From NCBI RefSeq assembly GCF_900105475.1, contig NZ_LT629777.1, positions 1,178,001 to 1,242,000 on the forward strand: a DNA stretch of 64,000 nucleotides, in the 5' to 3' direction. Made by a program: the position numbers and the translations under genes. The notes beneath the pieces were generated by a model, which saw only the letters and a program-made list of their open reading frames with translations, searched no databases and was not told the origin of the DNA. This DNA is from Pseudomonas asplenii. Lineage in GTDB: Bacteria > Pseudomonadota > Gammaproteobacteria > Pseudomonadales > Pseudomonadaceae. Below, one piece after another: positions 47,563 to 57,518 of the stretch (within the stretch, counting starts at the first letter, position 1; each line of letters opens with the position of its first letter).

Positions 47563-49383
47563 TCAAGCCTTGGCTTTCTTGGCAGCGCGGGTACGCTCGC
47601 TTTCGTCCAGGATCTTCTTGCGAAGACGGATGGACTTGGGCGTGACTTCGCACAGCTCGTCTTCCTGGATGTATTCCAGAGCCTGTTCCAGGGTGAAGCG
47701 AACAGGTGGGACCAGAGCGATGGTTTCGTCTTTACCCGAAGCACGCATGTTGTCGAGCTTCTTGCCCTTGGTAGGGTTGACGCCCAGGTCGTTGTCGCGG
47801 CTGTTCTGACCAACGATCTGACCGTTGTAGATCTCCTGGCCGTGTTCTACGAACAGCTTGCCGCGAGCCTGCAGGGTTTCGAGCGAGTAGGTCAGCGCCT
47901 TGCCGGTTTCAACCGAAACCAGTACGCCGTTCTGACGGCCGGACATGTGGCCCGACTTGACGGTGTCGTAACGGTCGAAGATCGAGGTCAGGATGCCAGC
48001 ACCGTTGGTCAGGGTCAGGAACTGGTTACGGAAACCGATCAGACCGCGAGCAGGGATGTTGTACTCAAGACGTACACGGCCCTTGCCATCCGGAACCATG
48101 TTGCTCAGGTCGCCCTTACGCAGGCCCATCTCTTCCATGACCTTGCCCTGAGCTTCTTCAGGGATGTCGATGGTGACGTTCTCGTACGGTTCCTGCTTGA
48201 CGCCGTCGACTTCACGAATGATCACTTCCGGACGGCCCAGGGCCAGTTCGAAGCCTTCGCGACGCATGGTTTCGATCAGTACCGAGAGGTGCAGCTCACC
48301 ACGGCCGGAAACCTTGAACTTGTCAGCCGAGTCGCCTTCTTCAACGCGCAGTGCAACGTTGTACAGCAGCTCTTTGTCCAGACGGTCCTTGATGTTCCGG
48401 GAGGTCACGAACTTGCCTTCCTTACCGCAGAATGGCGAGTCGTTTACCTGGAAGGTCATGGAAACGGTTGGCTCGTCAACGGTCAGCGGCTTCATCGCCT
48501 CGACGGTCAGTGGGTCGCACAGGGTGTCGGAGATGAACAGCTCTTCGAAGCCGCTGATGCAGACGATGTCGCCGGCAGCTGCTTCTTCGACGTCGACGCG
48601 GTGCAGACCGTGGTGACCCATCAGCTTGAGGATACGACCGTTGCGACGCTTGCCGTCAGCACTGATCGCTACAACCGGGGTATTGGGCTTGACGCGGCCA
48701 CGAGCGATACGGCCAACACCGATGACGCCCAGGAAGCTGTTGTAGTCCAGTGCCGAGATTTGCATCTGGAACGGACCTTCACGGTCAACGTTCGGCGCAG
48801 GGACGTGGTCGACGACCGCCTGGTACAGCGGGGTCATGTCTTCGGCCATGTCGGTGTGATCCAGACCGGCGATGCCGTTGATGGCCGAGGCGTAGACGAC
48901 TTTGAAGTCCAGCTGTTCGTCGGTAGCACCGAGGTTGTCGAACAGGTCGAAGATCTGGTCCAGAACCCAGTCAGGACGCGCGCCCGGACGGTCGACCTTG
49001 TTGATCACGACGATCGGTTTCAGACCGGCTTCGAACGCCTTCTTGGTCACGAAACGGGTTTGCGGCATAGGGCCGTCCTGGGCGTCGACCAGCAGCAGCA
49101 CGGAGTCGACCATCGACATGACACGCTCAACCTCGCCACCGAAGTCGGCGTGGCCGGGGGTGTCGACGATGTTGATGTGGTAGCCGTTCCAGTTGATGGC
49201 GGTGTTTTTCGCCAGAATGGTAATGCCGCGCTCTTTTTCCTGGTCGTTGGAGTCCATCACGCGCTCGTCGTTGAGCTCGTTGCGCTCCAGGGTGCCGGAT
49301 TGACGCAGGAGTTTGTCTACCAGGGTGGTTTTACCATGGTCAACGTGGGCGATGATGGCGATGTTGCGTAGATTTTCGATCAC
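47563..49383 (-). CDS. typA: Ribosome-associated GTPase TypA/BipA
   Basis: A 606-residue translational GTPase of the EF-G family, involved in ribosome assembly and stress or virulence control. The GTP-binding motifs are [12 protein letters not shown] (P loop, residues about 11-22), RGITI (switch I), [15 protein letters not shown] (G3) and [11 protein letters not shown] (G4). Domains III, V and the BipA-specific C terminus are complete. The start is GTG at 49383. The codon usage is strongly biased, as in a well-expressed gene. Confidence 0.96.
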   Translation of the reverse strand: MIENLRNIAIIAHVDHGKTTLVDKLLRQSGTLERNELNDERVMDSNDQEKERGITILAKNTAINWNGYHINIVDTPGHADFGGEVERVMSMVDSVLLLVDAQDGPMPQTRFVTKKAFEAGLKPIVVINKVDRPGARPDWVLDQIFDLFDNLGATDEQLDFKVVYASAINGIAGLDHTDMAEDMTPLYQAVVDHVPAPNVDREGPFQMQISALDYNSFLGVIGVGRIARGRVKPNTPVVAISADGKRRNGRILKLMGHHGLHRVDVEEAAAGDIVCISGFEELFISDTLCDPLTVEAMKPLTVDEPTVSMTFQVNDSPFCGKEGKFVTSRNIKDRLDKELLYNVALRVEEGDSADKFKVSGRGELHLSVLIETMRREGFELALGRPEVIIREVDGVKQEPYENVTIDIPEEAQGKVMEEMGLRKGDLSNMVPDGKGRVRLEYNIPARGLIGFRNQFLTLTNGAGILTSIFDRYDTVKSGHMSGRQNGVLVSVETGKALTYSLETLQARGKLFVEHGQEIYNGQIVGQNSRDNDLGVNPTKGKKLDNMRASGKDETIALVPPVRFTLEQALEYIQEDELCEVTPKSIRLRKKILDESERTRAAKKAKA

Positions 49384-49522
49384 TTGTGTATCTCGATCAG
49401 AGGATTCGGTGTGCTGACAAGTCTTGGCAGCGATTGACGGTAGTGTCTGGCGTGGCCGTTACAGCTTGACGGCGGCGTCGGGTGGCCGGTGACGCAGGCC
49501 ACAGGCAAACAGCCCCGGGCAC

Positions 49523-50977
49523 TTAGCTCGGTCGATAAACGCGCACATTGGCATGCCCCTCACTGAGCAGATGGTGGGCATGCAGGCGACTCATCACGCC
49601 TTTGTCGCAATACAGCAGGTACTGGCGAGTAGGGTCCAGTTCCTTGAAACGAGCATTCAGTGCATAGAACGGCATCGTTTGTACCTCGATGCCAGCCAGA
49701 CCCAGCGGTTCATCGTCAACGGCATCCGGGTGCCGGATGTCGATCACGATATGCCCCGCCAGCGCCTCGCTGACCTCTTCGATCTGCAAATCCTGGCCCA
49801 GTTCGTCGATCACATGATCGATCGAGACCAGCTTGGCGCGCTCGAGCGCACGCTCGAGGATCGCCATGTCGAACGCTTTCTCTTCGTGCTCCACGCGGTA
49901 ACGCTTGGCGTGGGTCTTGGGGTTGACCGAAATCACCCCGCAGTATTCAGGCATGTGCCGGGCGAAGTTGCCGCTACCGATCTGGTCGGCCAGATCGATG
50001 ATGTCCTGCTTGTGACTGGCGATCAGCGGGCGGATCACCAGCTTCTCGGTCACGCAGTCGATCACCGACAGATTCGGCAGCGTCTGGCTGGACACCTGGG
50101 AAATCGCCTCGCCGGTCACCAGCGCGTCGATGTGCAGCCGTTCGGCCATCGACGATGCCGCGCGCAACATCATACGCTTCAATACGACGCCCATATGACC
50201 GTTATCGACTTTGCCGAGAATTTCTCCCAGCACTTCCTCGAACGGTACGCTGATGAACAGCACGCGATGGGAGCTGCCGTACTTCTTCCACAGGTAGTGG
50301 GCGACTTCCATCACCCCCAGCTCATGGGCGCGGCCGCCCAGGTTGAAGAAGCAGAAATGGGTCATCAGACCGCGACGCATCATCTGATAGGCGGCGACGG
50401 TGGAATCGAAGCCACCGGACATCAGCGTCAGGGTCTGCTCCACCGAGCCCAGCGGGAAGCCGCCGAGGCCTTCATGCTGGCCGTGGATGACGAACAACCG
50501 CTTGTCGCGAATCTCGATTCGCACCTCGACCTGCGGGTCTTTCAGGGAGATCCCCGCCGCACCACATTCACGCCGCAGCCGGCTGCCGACGTATTTCTCG
50601 ACGTCCATGGAGCTGAAACTGTGCTTGCCGCCACGCTTGCAACGCACCGAAAAGATCGTGCCCGGCAGCACGTCGGCATAGTGCAGCAGGCACTTGGCGG
50701 TGATGTCGTCGAAGTCGCCCAGCGGGTACTCGTCGACCTGCAGCAGGTGCGCGATACCCGGCGTACAGCACAGGCGCTCCTTGAGCTCCTGCAAGGCCCT
50801 GGGCTCGGTCAGCGCAGTTTCCAGCTCGAGGTTGTCCCACACGCCATTCACCACCACGGCCGGGTCCAGATCTTTGAGCACGGCACGGATGTTCTTCGCC
50901 AACTGGCGGATGAAACGCATCCGGACAGGGCGACTCTTGATGGTGATTTCGGGGAAGACTTTTACGATTAGTTTCAT
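49523..50977 (-). CDS. thiI: tRNA 4-thiouridine synthase ThiI with rhodanese domain
   Basis: A 484-residue enzyme that makes s4U in tRNA and delivers sulfur for thiamine thiazole. The N-terminal ferredoxin-like and THUMP regions (residues 1 to about 165) precede the PP-loop ATP-binding motif SGGFDS (187-192) and a C-terminal rhodanese domain (about 385-484). The rhodanese domain has the persulfide-carrying Cys457 in YLLYCDKG. The ATG at 50977 gives the E. coli-like length; the longer upstream frame was rejected. It is divergent from glnA. Confidence 0.95.
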   Translation of the reverse strand: MKLIVKVFPEITIKSRPVRMRFIRQLAKNIRAVLKDLDPAVVVNGVWDNLELETALTEPRALQELKERLCCTPGIAHLLQVDEYPLGDFDDITAKCLLHYADVLPGTIFSVRCKRGGKHSFSSMDVEKYVGSRLRRECGAAGISLKDPQVEVRIEIRDKRLFVIHGQHEGLGGFPLGSVEQTLTLMSGGFDSTVAAYQMMRRGLMTHFCFFNLGGRAHELGVMEVAHYLWKKYGSSHRVLFISVPFEEVLGEILGKVDNGHMGVVLKRMMLRAASSMAERLHIDALVTGEAISQVSSQTLPNLSVIDCVTEKLVIRPLIASHKQDIIDLADQIGSGNFARHMPEYCGVISVNPKTHAKRYRVEHEEKAFDMAILERALERAKLVSIDHVIDELGQDLQIEEVSEALAGHIVIDIRHPDAVDDEPLGLAGIEVQTMPFYALNARFKELDPTRQYLLYCDKGVMSRLHAHHLLSEGHANVRVYRPS

Positions 50978-51074
50978 GAAAACAGCGCGCGCCGGGCTGG
51001 CCGAAAAAGTGGGGCGCGGATTATAGCGGAAATTGCTCAAGGTTTGACCAGTTATTGTACGGACGGTTTTCGTC

Positions 51075-51120
51075 GCACCAAAAAAGGTCGTTTCGACATT
51101 TTTTGGCACTACAAAGGTGC
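51075..51120. promoter_or_regulatory. Two NtrC-type binding sites upstream of glnA
   Basis: GCACCAAAAAAGGTC at 51075-51089 and GCACTACAAAGGTGC, spanning 51107-51120 in its core, resemble the NtrC consensus GCAC(C/T)-N5-GGTGC. They lie about 100-140 bases upstream of the predicted glnA start, normal enhancer positions. The second is the better match; the first lacks the final GC. Confidence 0.65.
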
Positions 51121-51193
51121 AATCTATGCCCGGAAATTCCCCTATGCTGGCTGGAACGCTTGAGATTGGGGCAAAAAACCCATGACGGGGCAC

Positions 51194-51209
51194 TGGCATG
51201 CAATTTGCT
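51194..51209 (+). promoter_or_regulatory. Sigma-54 promoter of glnA
   Basis: TGGCATG-CAAT-TTGCT matches the TGGCAYR-N4-TTGCW consensus at every defined base. Transcription should start near 51220, giving a leader of about 88 bases before the ATG at 51308. Confidence 0.88.
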
Positions 51210-51307
51210 CCCTTGTGAGGCAGGTTGCCTTGGCCGACTATTCGCGCCGGCATCACTACTATTTCAGGGCTCATCCACTACCAGCCCGAAGCCACCCGGA
51301 GGACACC

Positions 51308-52714
51308 ATGTCGAAGTCGGTTCAACTCATCAAAGATCATGACGTTAAATGGATTGATCTGCGCTTCACGGACACCAAAGGTACTCAGCACCACGTGACC
51401 ATGCCGGCCCGTGATGCGCTGGACGACGAATTCTTCGAAATCGGCAAGATGTTCGACGGTTCCTCCATTGCTGGCTGGAAAGGCATCGAAGCCTCCGACA
51501 TGATCCTGATGCCGGACGACAGCACTGCCGTGCTCGACCCGTTCACCGAAGAGCCAACCCTGATCCTGGTCTGCGACGTCATCGAGCCGTCGACCATGCA
51601 AGGCTACGATCGCGACCCACGTGCAATCGCCCGTCGTGCCGAGGAATACCTGAAATCGACCGGTATCGGCGACACCGCCTTCTTCGGTCCAGAGCCTGAG
51701 TTCTTCATCTTCGATTCGGTCAAGTTCAAGTCCGACATCTCCGGCTCCATGTTCAAGATCTTCTCGGAACAAGGTTCCTGGATGTCCGACCAGGACGTGG
51801 AAGGCGGCAACAAGGGCCACCGTCCAGGTATCAAAGGCGGCTACTTCCCGGTTCCACCGTTCGACCACGACCACGAAATCCGTACCTCCATGTGCAACGC
51901 ACTGGAAGAGATGGGTCAGACCGTCGAAGTTCACCACCACGAAGTGGCGACTGCCGGCCAGAACGAAATCGGCGTGAAGTTCAACACCCTGGTTGCCAAG
52001 GCTGACGAAGTTCAGACCCTGAAGTACTGCGTACACAACGTGGCTGATGCCTACGGCCGTACCGCTACCTTCATGCCAAAACCGCTGTACGGCGACAACG
52101 GCTCGGGTATGCACGTTCACATGTCCATCTCCAAAGATGGCAAGAACACCTTCTCCGGCGAAGGTTATGCCGGCCTGTCCGATACCGCTCTGTACTTCAT
52201 CGGCGGCATCATCAAGCACGGCAAGGCCCTGAACGGCTTCACCAACCCTTCGACCAACTCCTACAAGCGTCTGGTCCCAGGCTTCGAAGCTCCAGTGATG
52301 CTGGCCTACTCGGCTCGTAACCGCTCCGCCTCGATCCGTATTCCTTACGTCAACAGCCCCAAGGCTCGTCGTATCGAAGCACGCTTCCCGGACCCGGCTG
52401 CCAACCCATACCTGGCCTTCGCTGCTCTGATGATGGCCGGCCTGGACGGCATCCAGAACAAGATCCACCCAGGCGATGCCGCCGACAAGAACCTGTACGA
52501 CCTGCCGCCTGAAGAGGCCAAGGAAATCCCACAGGTTTGCGGTAGCCTGAAAGAAGCCCTGGAAGAGCTGGACAAAGGTCGTGCGTTCCTGACCAAAGGC
52601 GGCGTTTTCAGCGACGACTTCATCGATGCCTACATCGAACTGAAGAGCGAAGAAGAAATCAAGGTGCGTACCTTCGTACACCCACTGGAATACGAGCTGT
52701 ACTACAGCTGCTAA
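51308..52714 (+). CDS. glnA: Glutamine synthetase type I
   Basis: A 468-residue GSI-beta enzyme that makes glutamine from glutamate, ammonia and ATP. Signatures are [17 protein letters not shown] near residues 50-66, [16 protein letters not shown] near 264-279, and the adenylylation site Tyr397 in NLYDLPPEE, so activity should be controlled by GlnE. The ATG at 51308 gives the standard length. Transcription is expected from the RpoN/NtrC promoter upstream, and ntrBC lie downstream. Confidence 0.98.
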   Translation: MSKSVQLIKDHDVKWIDLRFTDTKGTQHHVTMPARDALDDEFFEIGKMFDGSSIAGWKGIEASDMILMPDDSTAVLDPFTEEPTLILVCDVIEPSTMQGYDRDPRAIARRAEEYLKSTGIGDTAFFGPEPEFFIFDSVKFKSDISGSMFKIFSEQGSWMSDQDVEGGNKGHRPGIKGGYFPVPPFDHDHEIRTSMCNALEEMGQTVEVHHHEVATAGQNEIGVKFNTLVAKADEVQTLKYCVHNVADAYGRTATFMPKPLYGDNGSGMHVHMSISKDGKNTFSGEGYAGLSDTALYFIGGIIKHGKALNGFTNPSTNSYKRLVPGFEAPVMLAYSARNRSASIRIPYVNSPKARRIEARFPDPAANPYLAFAALMMAGLDGIQNKIHPGDAADKNLYDLPPEEAKEIPQVCGSLKEALEELDKGRAFLTKGGVFSDDFIDAYIELKSEEEIKVRTFVHPLEYELYYSC

Positions 52715-52751
52715 TCCGGTGGCGCCCGTGCAAGCGGGCGCAGCTTGAGAA

Positions 52752-52785
52752 AATGCCCCGCATCGAAAGATGCGGGGCATTTTTC
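52752..52785 (+). terminator. Intrinsic terminator of glnA
   Basis: AATGCCCCGCATC (52752-52764), GAAA loop, GATGCGGGGCATT (52769-52781), then T residues. A 13-bp stem with a tetraloop, 37 bases after the glnA stop. Confidence 0.93.
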
Positions 52786-52906
52786 ATGGGCGCTGGAAAA
52801 ACCGGACGCCGACAGCGGTATTCGATAAAAATGCGCTGGCGCTGACAGGGCCTTGTGACGTTAACTCTGGCCCCTGCCCTCGCCCACGGAAAACTCGGAG
52901 CCCACG

Positions 52907-53467
52907 ATGTCACCGCACAACCGCATTGCCAGCCTGCTGTTTGCCACTATCGTCAGCACCAGCGCGCTGGCCGCCCCCCCGCCCGCCCCCGAAAGCCTGG
53001 CCCCGCTGCTGCAGACCATCAGTGAACGCCTGACCATCGCCGACCAGGTCGCCCTGACCAAATGGGACAGCGGCAAGCCCGTCGAGGACAGCCTGCGCGA
53101 ACAGCAGGTGATCGCCAACGCCGGGGAGAAGGCGCAGAACTATCAACTCAAGCCTGAAGAAATCAGCCCGTTCATCTCGGCACAGATCGAAGCCAACAAG
53201 CTGGTGCAGTACGCACTGCTGGCCAAATGGCGGGATGCGGGCAAGGCCCCGGTGATCGCCAGACCCGACCTGGTCAAGCAGATCCGCCCGGTGCTGGATC
53301 AACTGCAGATCAAGCTGCTGCAGCAATACGCCGCGTTCGCCCCGCACCGGCAAGACCCGCAGTGCCCGGTCTGGCTGGCTCAGGCGCGCCAAGACCTGGC
53401 CACGGACAGCATCCACGACCTCGCCCTGGTGCGCGCCGTGGGCGAATTGTGTCTGCGCCCACAGTGA
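52907..53467 (+). CDS. Secreted chorismate mutase, AroQ-gamma type
   Basis: A 186-residue protein with a signal peptide (cleavage near Ala22-Ala23) and an all-helical AroQ domain. The active-site pattern is visible: Arg41, Lys52, Asp61 and Arg64 (ERLTIADQVALTKWD, then VEDSLREQQ), with the same spacing I recall for the secreted chorismate mutase of M. tuberculosis. The glutamate of the second helix region is Gln101 here. It should convert chorismate to prephenate in the periplasm, a reaction whose role there is unsettled. It lies alone between glnA and two DUF4124 genes. Confidence 0.85.
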   Translation: MSPHNRIASLLFATIVSTSALAAPPPAPESLAPLLQTISERLTIADQVALTKWDSGKPVEDSLREQQVIANAGEKAQNYQLKPEEISPFISAQIEANKLVQYALLAKWRDAGKAPVIARPDLVKQIRPVLDQLQIKLLQQYAAFAPHRQDPQCPVWLAQARQDLATDSIHDLALVRAVGELCLRPQ

Positions 53468-53532
53468 AAGAACCGGTAGTTCTGCTCTATGCTGACGGTT
53501 TGTCAGGATCAGGACGCTCACCGGGAGCCGCC

Positions 53533-54060
53533 ATGGGTCGAACCCTGCTCTATCTGCTGTTGGCCTTGGCCCTGCCCGTGTCAGCGCAGATCTACAAGTA
53601 CACCGATGCCAACGGCAACACGGCCTACAGCAGTCAGCCGCCCGACGGCATCGCCGCCAAGACCCTGGAGCTGCCGCCGCTCAACAGCGTCGAGACGCAG
53701 AAGCCAGGCGTGGCCGCGCCCGCCCAACCGATAACCGCACAGCCGGCCAACGCCCTGCAGAGCGCGGCGCCCTACAGCGCGTTCGAACTGACGGATATCC
53801 CGACCGAGGAGGCCCTGCGCGCCAACAACGGTACCTTCACCGTCGGCGTGAAGATCGAGCCGCGCCTGCAACGCCAGCACCAGCTACGATTGGTGCTTGA
53901 TGGCGCGCCCTACGGTCAGTCGAGCAACGTCCCGCGCCTGCAACTGGTGAACGTCGACCGCGGCGAACACACACTCGCCGTGCAGGCCCTGGACGGCGAG
54001 CAGGTTGTGCAGCAAAGCCCTGCCGTCACGTTCAGCGTGCAGCGGGTGCACAAACCTTGA
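53533..54060 (+). CDS. DUF4124 domain periplasmic protein (first copy)
   Basis: A 175-residue exported protein. A signal peptide (to about residue 18) is followed by the DUF4124 motif IYKYTDANGNTAYSSQPP, a proline-rich linker, and a beta-rich C-terminal domain with HQLRLVLDGAPYG and VDRGEHTLAVQALD. DUF4124 proteins are common envelope proteins of unknown function. It is 7 bases before the next, related gene. Confidence 0.85.
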   Translation: MGRTLLYLLLALALPVSAQIYKYTDANGNTAYSSQPPDGIAAKTLELPPLNSVETQKPGVAAPAQPITAQPANALQSAAPYSAFELTDIPTEEALRANNGTFTVGVKIEPRLQRQHQLRLVLDGAPYGQSSNVPRLQLVNVDRGEHTLAVQALDGEQVVQQSPAVTFSVQRVHKP

Positions 54061-54067
54061 TCAGCCC

Positions 54068-54700
54068 ATGAGCAGAGCATTCCTTCGGGCACTGGGCCTG
54101 GCCTCAACGCTCATCGCCCTGCCGGCGGTGGCCGAGGTCTACACCTACATCGACAGCCAGGGCAACCGGGTCTTTACCGACCAGCCCCATAAAGGTGCGA
54201 CCCGCGTACCACTGGCACCCAGCAACCGCATGTCGGCCAACCCCCACCGCCCGACAGCCAAGCCTGCCACCAGCCAGGCCCACACCGCCCCCATCTTCCA
54301 CTACCAGATGGTCCGCATCCTGGTACCCGATCCCGATGCCACGGTGCGCAGCGCCGAGGGTAATCTGATCGTCAGCGTCACCAGCGATCCCGGCCTGCAG
54401 ACCGGCCATGGCTATCGCCTGCTGCTGGACGGCAAACCCACCGGGGCCGCTGGCACCAGCCCGGTGTTCGCCCTGGAAAACATCGACCGTGGCACTCACC
54501 AGCTCGCCGTGGAAATCCTCGACGAACAAGGCCGCATCGCCGAACGCACCGCCAACCAGCCCTTCCACATGGTGCGCATGTCCCTCAGCCAGAAACGCCA
54601 GGCACAGCCCTGCCAAATTGCCGATTACGGCCAGCGCCCGGAATGTCCATTGGCGGACAAACCCGCAGAAGAAAAAAGCAGCCTCCTGCCCTTTCTGTAG
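54068..54700 (+). CDS. DUF4124 domain periplasmic protein (second copy)
   Basis: A 210-residue exported protein with signal peptide (to about residue 22) and the DUF4124 motif VYTYIDSQGNRVFTDQPHKG, a linker, then a C-terminal domain with GYRLLLDGKPTG and IDRGTHQLAVEILDEQG. The same layout as the preceding gene indicates tandem duplication. Both precede ntrB, and in PAO1 as I recall the same pair sits upstream of ntrBC. Confidence 0.87.
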   Translation: MSRAFLRALGLASTLIALPAVAEVYTYIDSQGNRVFTDQPHKGATRVPLAPSNRMSANPHRPTAKPATSQAHTAPIFHYQMVRILVPDPDATVRSAEGNLIVSVTSDPGLQTGHGYRLLLDGKPTGAAGTSPVFALENIDRGTHQLAVEILDEQGRIAERTANQPFHMVRMSLSQKRQAQPCQIADYGQRPECPLADKPAEEKSSLLPFL

Positions 54701-54856
54701 CGCGCGCCACAAAAGCACCAAAGCAGTGCAATAAACTACACATTCATCCGAACACGATCCCATTTTGGTTCGAAAATACCCGCCGCGCCCGGGAGAACGC
54801 CACCCAATCGAGCCTGAAACGCCCATTCCAGGCGATTCACGCTTCTTTTCGGAGCC

Positions 54857-54873
54857 TTGGTTTGTTTTTTGCA
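54857..54873 (+). promoter_or_regulatory. Possible sigma-54 promoter of ntrB
   Basis: TTGGTTTGTTTTTTGCA has the invariant GG and GC separated by ten bases and a good TTGCA -12 element; the -24 flank (TTTG for CACG) is imperfect. It lies 74 bases before the ntrB start. A palindrome-like CCCATTTTGGTTC near 54767 could be a weak NtrC site. Confidence 0.45.
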
Positions 54874-54946
54874 TTTTCCCCATATCGGCGCCTTGTTCGC
54901 GCACCAACGGGCCCCATCCCGTTTGACATGCTCCAAAAGAGGTCCC

Positions 54947-56032
54947 ATGACCATCAGCGACGCCCTGCACAGACTGTTACTCGACAACCTGACCACCGCA
55001 ACCATCCTGCTCAATGCCGAACTGCGCCTTGAGTACATGAACCCTGCGGCCGAAATGTTGCTCGCCATCAGCGGCCAGCGCAGCCATGGTCAGTTCATCA
55101 GCGAGTTGTTCACCGAATCGAGCGAAGCGCTGAACTCCCTGCGCCAGGCGGTCGAGCAGGCGCACCCGTTCACCAAGCGCGAAGCCATGCTGACCGCCCT
55201 GACCGGCAATACCCTGACCGTCGACTATGCCGTGACTCCGATCCTCAGCCAGGGCGAAACCCTGCTGCTGCTGGAAGTCCATCCCCGCGACCGGCTGCTG
55301 CGCATCACCAAGGAAGAGGCCCAGCTGTCCAAGCAGGAAACCACCAAGATGCTGGTGCGCGGCCTGGCCCACGAGATCAAGAACCCCCTCGGCGGGATTC
55401 GCGGCGCGGCCCAATTGCTGGCCCGCGAGTTGCCGGAAGAAAGCCTCAAGGACTACACCAACGTCATCATCGAGGAAGCCGACCGCCTGCGAAACCTGGT
55501 GGATCGCATGCTCGGCTCGAACAAGCTGCCCTCGCTGGCCATGACCAATGTCCACGAAGTGCTGGAACGGGTCAGCAGCCTGGTGGAAGCCGAGAGCCAG
55601 GGTTGCATCACGCTGGTGCGTGACTACGACCCGAGCATCCCCGACCTGCTGATCGACCGCGAACAGATGATCCAGGCCGTGCTCAATATCGTGCGCAACG
55701 CCATGCAGGCCATCAGCAGCCAGAACGAGCTGCGCCTGGGCCGCATCAGCCTGCGCACCCGGGCCATTCGCCAGTTCACCATCGGCCACATCCGCCACCG
55801 CCTGGTGACCAAGATCGAAATCATCGACAACGGCCCGGGCATTCCTGCCGAACTTCAGGAAACCATCTTCTATCCAATGGTCAGCGGTCGCCCCGACGGT
55901 ACCGGGCTAGGCCTGGCCATTACCCAGAACATCATCAGCCAGCATCAGGGCCTGATCGAGTGCGAAAGCCATCCTGGCCACACCACGTTTTCGATCTTCC
56001 TGCCCCTGGAACAAGGAGCCACATCGACATGA
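54947..56032 (+). CDS. ntrB: Nitrogen regulation sensor histidine kinase NtrB (GlnL)
   Basis: A 361-residue cytoplasmic histidine kinase/phosphatase that controls NtrC in response to PII. An N-terminal PAS domain (about residues 5-115), the phosphorylated His142 in GLAHEIKNPLGG, the N box NIVRNAMQA, and the G boxes DNGPGIP and DGTGLGLAI are visible. The ATG at 54947 has AAGAGG upstream. It overlaps ntrC by four bases. Confidence 0.96.
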   Translation: MTISDALHRLLLDNLTTATILLNAELRLEYMNPAAEMLLAISGQRSHGQFISELFTESSEALNSLRQAVEQAHPFTKREAMLTALTGNTLTVDYAVTPILSQGETLLLLEVHPRDRLLRITKEEAQLSKQETTKMLVRGLAHEIKNPLGGIRGAAQLLARELPEESLKDYTNVIIEEADRLRNLVDRMLGSNKLPSLAMTNVHEVLERVSSLVEAESQGCITLVRDYDPSIPDLLIDREQMIQAVLNIVRNAMQAISSQNELRLGRISLRTRAIRQFTIGHIRHRLVTKIEIIDNGPGIPAELQETIFYPMVSGRPDGTGLGLAITQNIISQHQGLIECESHPGHTTFSIFLPLEQGATST

Positions 56033-57465
56033 GCCGTAGTGAAACCGTGTGGATCGTCGATGACGACCGTTCTATCCGTTGGGTTCTGGAAAAAGCCTTG
56101 CAACAGGAAGGCATGACCACCCAGAGCTTCGACAGTGCCGATGGCGTGATGAGCCGCCTGGCCCGCCAGCAGCCGGACGTGATCATCTCCGACATCCGCA
56201 TGCCCGGTGCCAGTGGCCTGGACCTGCTGGCGCGAATTCGCGAGCAGCATCCGCGCCTGCCGGTGATCATCATGACCGCCCATTCCGACCTGGACAGCGC
56301 CGTGGCTTCGTACCAGGGCGGTGCCTTCGAATACCTGCCCAAACCGTTCGATGTCGACGAAGCGGTCTCGCTGGTCAAGCGCGCCAACCAGCATGCCCAG
56401 GAACAACAGGGCCTGGATACGCCGCCGACGCTGACCCGCACCCCGGAAATCATCGGTGAAGCGCCGGCGATGCAGGAAGTGTTTCGCGCCATCGGGCGCC
56501 TGAGCCACTCCAACATCACCGTACTGATCAACGGCGAGTCCGGTACCGGCAAGGAACTGGTCGCCCATGCCCTGCACCGTCACAGCCCACGGGCCACATC
56601 GCCATTCATTGCGCTGAACATGGCGGCGATTCCCAAGGACCTGATGGAGTCGGAACTGTTCGGCCATGAAAAAGGCGCCTTCACCGGCGCTGCCAATCTG
56701 CGCCGTGGACGCTTCGAACAGGCCGACGGCGGCACACTGTTCCTCGACGAGATCGGCGATATGCCGGCCGACACCCAGACCCGTCTGTTGCGGGTACTGG
56801 CGGACGGCGAATTCTATCGGGTCGGCGGTCATACGCCGGTCAAGGTCGACGTACGCATCATCGCCGCAACCCACCAGAACCTGGAAACCCTGGTGCACGC
56901 TGGCAAGTTCCGCGAAGACCTGTTCCACCGTCTGAACGTGATCCGTATCCACATCCCGCGGCTGTCGGATCGTCGCGAGGATATTCCGACCCTGGCCAAG
57001 CACTTCCTCGGACGGGCGGCGCAGGAACTGTCGGTGGAGCCCAAACTGCTGAAGACGGAAACCGAGGAATACCTGAAGAACCTGCCGTGGCCGGGCAACG
57101 TGCGTCAGTTGGAAAACACCTGCCGCTGGATCACCGTGATGGCTTCCGGTCGCGAAGTCCATATCAGCGACCTGCCGCCGGAACTGCTGAACCTGCCACA
57201 GGATTCGGCGCCGGTGACCAACTGGGAACAGGCCCTGCGCCAATGGGCGGACCAGGCCCTTGCCCGGGGCCAGTCGAGCCTGCTCGACAGCGCCGTGCCG
57301 AGCTTCGAGCGGATCATGATCGAGACCGCGCTCAAGCACACCGCCGGCCGCCGCCGCGACGCCGCCGTGCTGCTGGGCTGGGGCCGCAACACCTTGACCC
57401 GCAAGATCAAGGAGTTGGGCATGAAGGTCGATGGCGGGGATGACGACGACAGCGAAGAAGCCTGA
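56029..57465 (+). CDS. ntrC: Nitrogen regulation response regulator NtrC (GlnG)
   Basis: A 478-residue sigma-54 activator. Receiver domain with Asp55 (SDIRMPG), AAA+ domain with Walker A GESGTGKE (169-176), the sigma-54-contact GAFTGA (216-221) and Walker B GGTLFLDE (234-241), and a C-terminal Fis-type helix-turn-helix ending near GRNTLTRKIKELGM. It is expected to activate glnA and the repeat RNA downstream, both of which have RpoN promoters here. It ends with an acidic tail and a strong terminator. Confidence 0.97.
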   Translation: MSRSETVWIVDDDRSIRWVLEKALQQEGMTTQSFDSADGVMSRLARQQPDVIISDIRMPGASGLDLLARIREQHPRLPVIIMTAHSDLDSAVASYQGGAFEYLPKPFDVDEAVSLVKRANQHAQEQQGLDTPPTLTRTPEIIGEAPAMQEVFRAIGRLSHSNITVLINGESGTGKELVAHALHRHSPRATSPFIALNMAAIPKDLMESELFGHEKGAFTGAANLRRGRFEQADGGTLFLDEIGDMPADTQTRLLRVLADGEFYRVGGHTPVKVDVRIIAATHQNLETLVHAGKFREDLFHRLNVIRIHIPRLSDRREDIPTLAKHFLGRAAQELSVEPKLLKTETEEYLKNLPWPGNVRQLENTCRWITVMASGREVHISDLPPELLNLPQDSAPVTNWEQALRQWADQALARGQSSLLDSAVPSFERIMIETALKHTAGRRRDAAVLLGWGRNTLTRKIKELGMKVDGGDDDDSEEA

Positions 57466-57485
57466 GCCCTCGTCGCATCGAACAA

Positions 57486-57518
57486 AACCCTCTGCAGCCA
57501 GGCTGCAGAGGGTTTTTT
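57486..57518 (+). terminator. Intrinsic terminator of ntrBC
   Basis: AACCCTCTGCAGCC at 57486-57499 pairs with GGCTGCAGAGGGTT at 57501-57514, followed by T residues. It lies 20 bases after the ntrC stop and separates ntrBC from the downstream RNA gene. Confidence 0.92.

Larger units (their letters stand above)
50978..51307. promoter_or_regulatory. thiI-glnA divergent control region
   Basis: A 330-base gap containing the glnA sigma-54 promoter and two upstream NtrC-like sites, described separately. No gene is supported here. Confidence 0.7.

Noticed and set aside
51106..51121. TTGGCACTACAAAGGTGCA considered as a sigma-54 promoter for glnA
   Set aside because: The GG and GC are twelve bases apart, not ten. 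The sequence fits an NtrC site, and a perfect promoter lies at 51194-51209.
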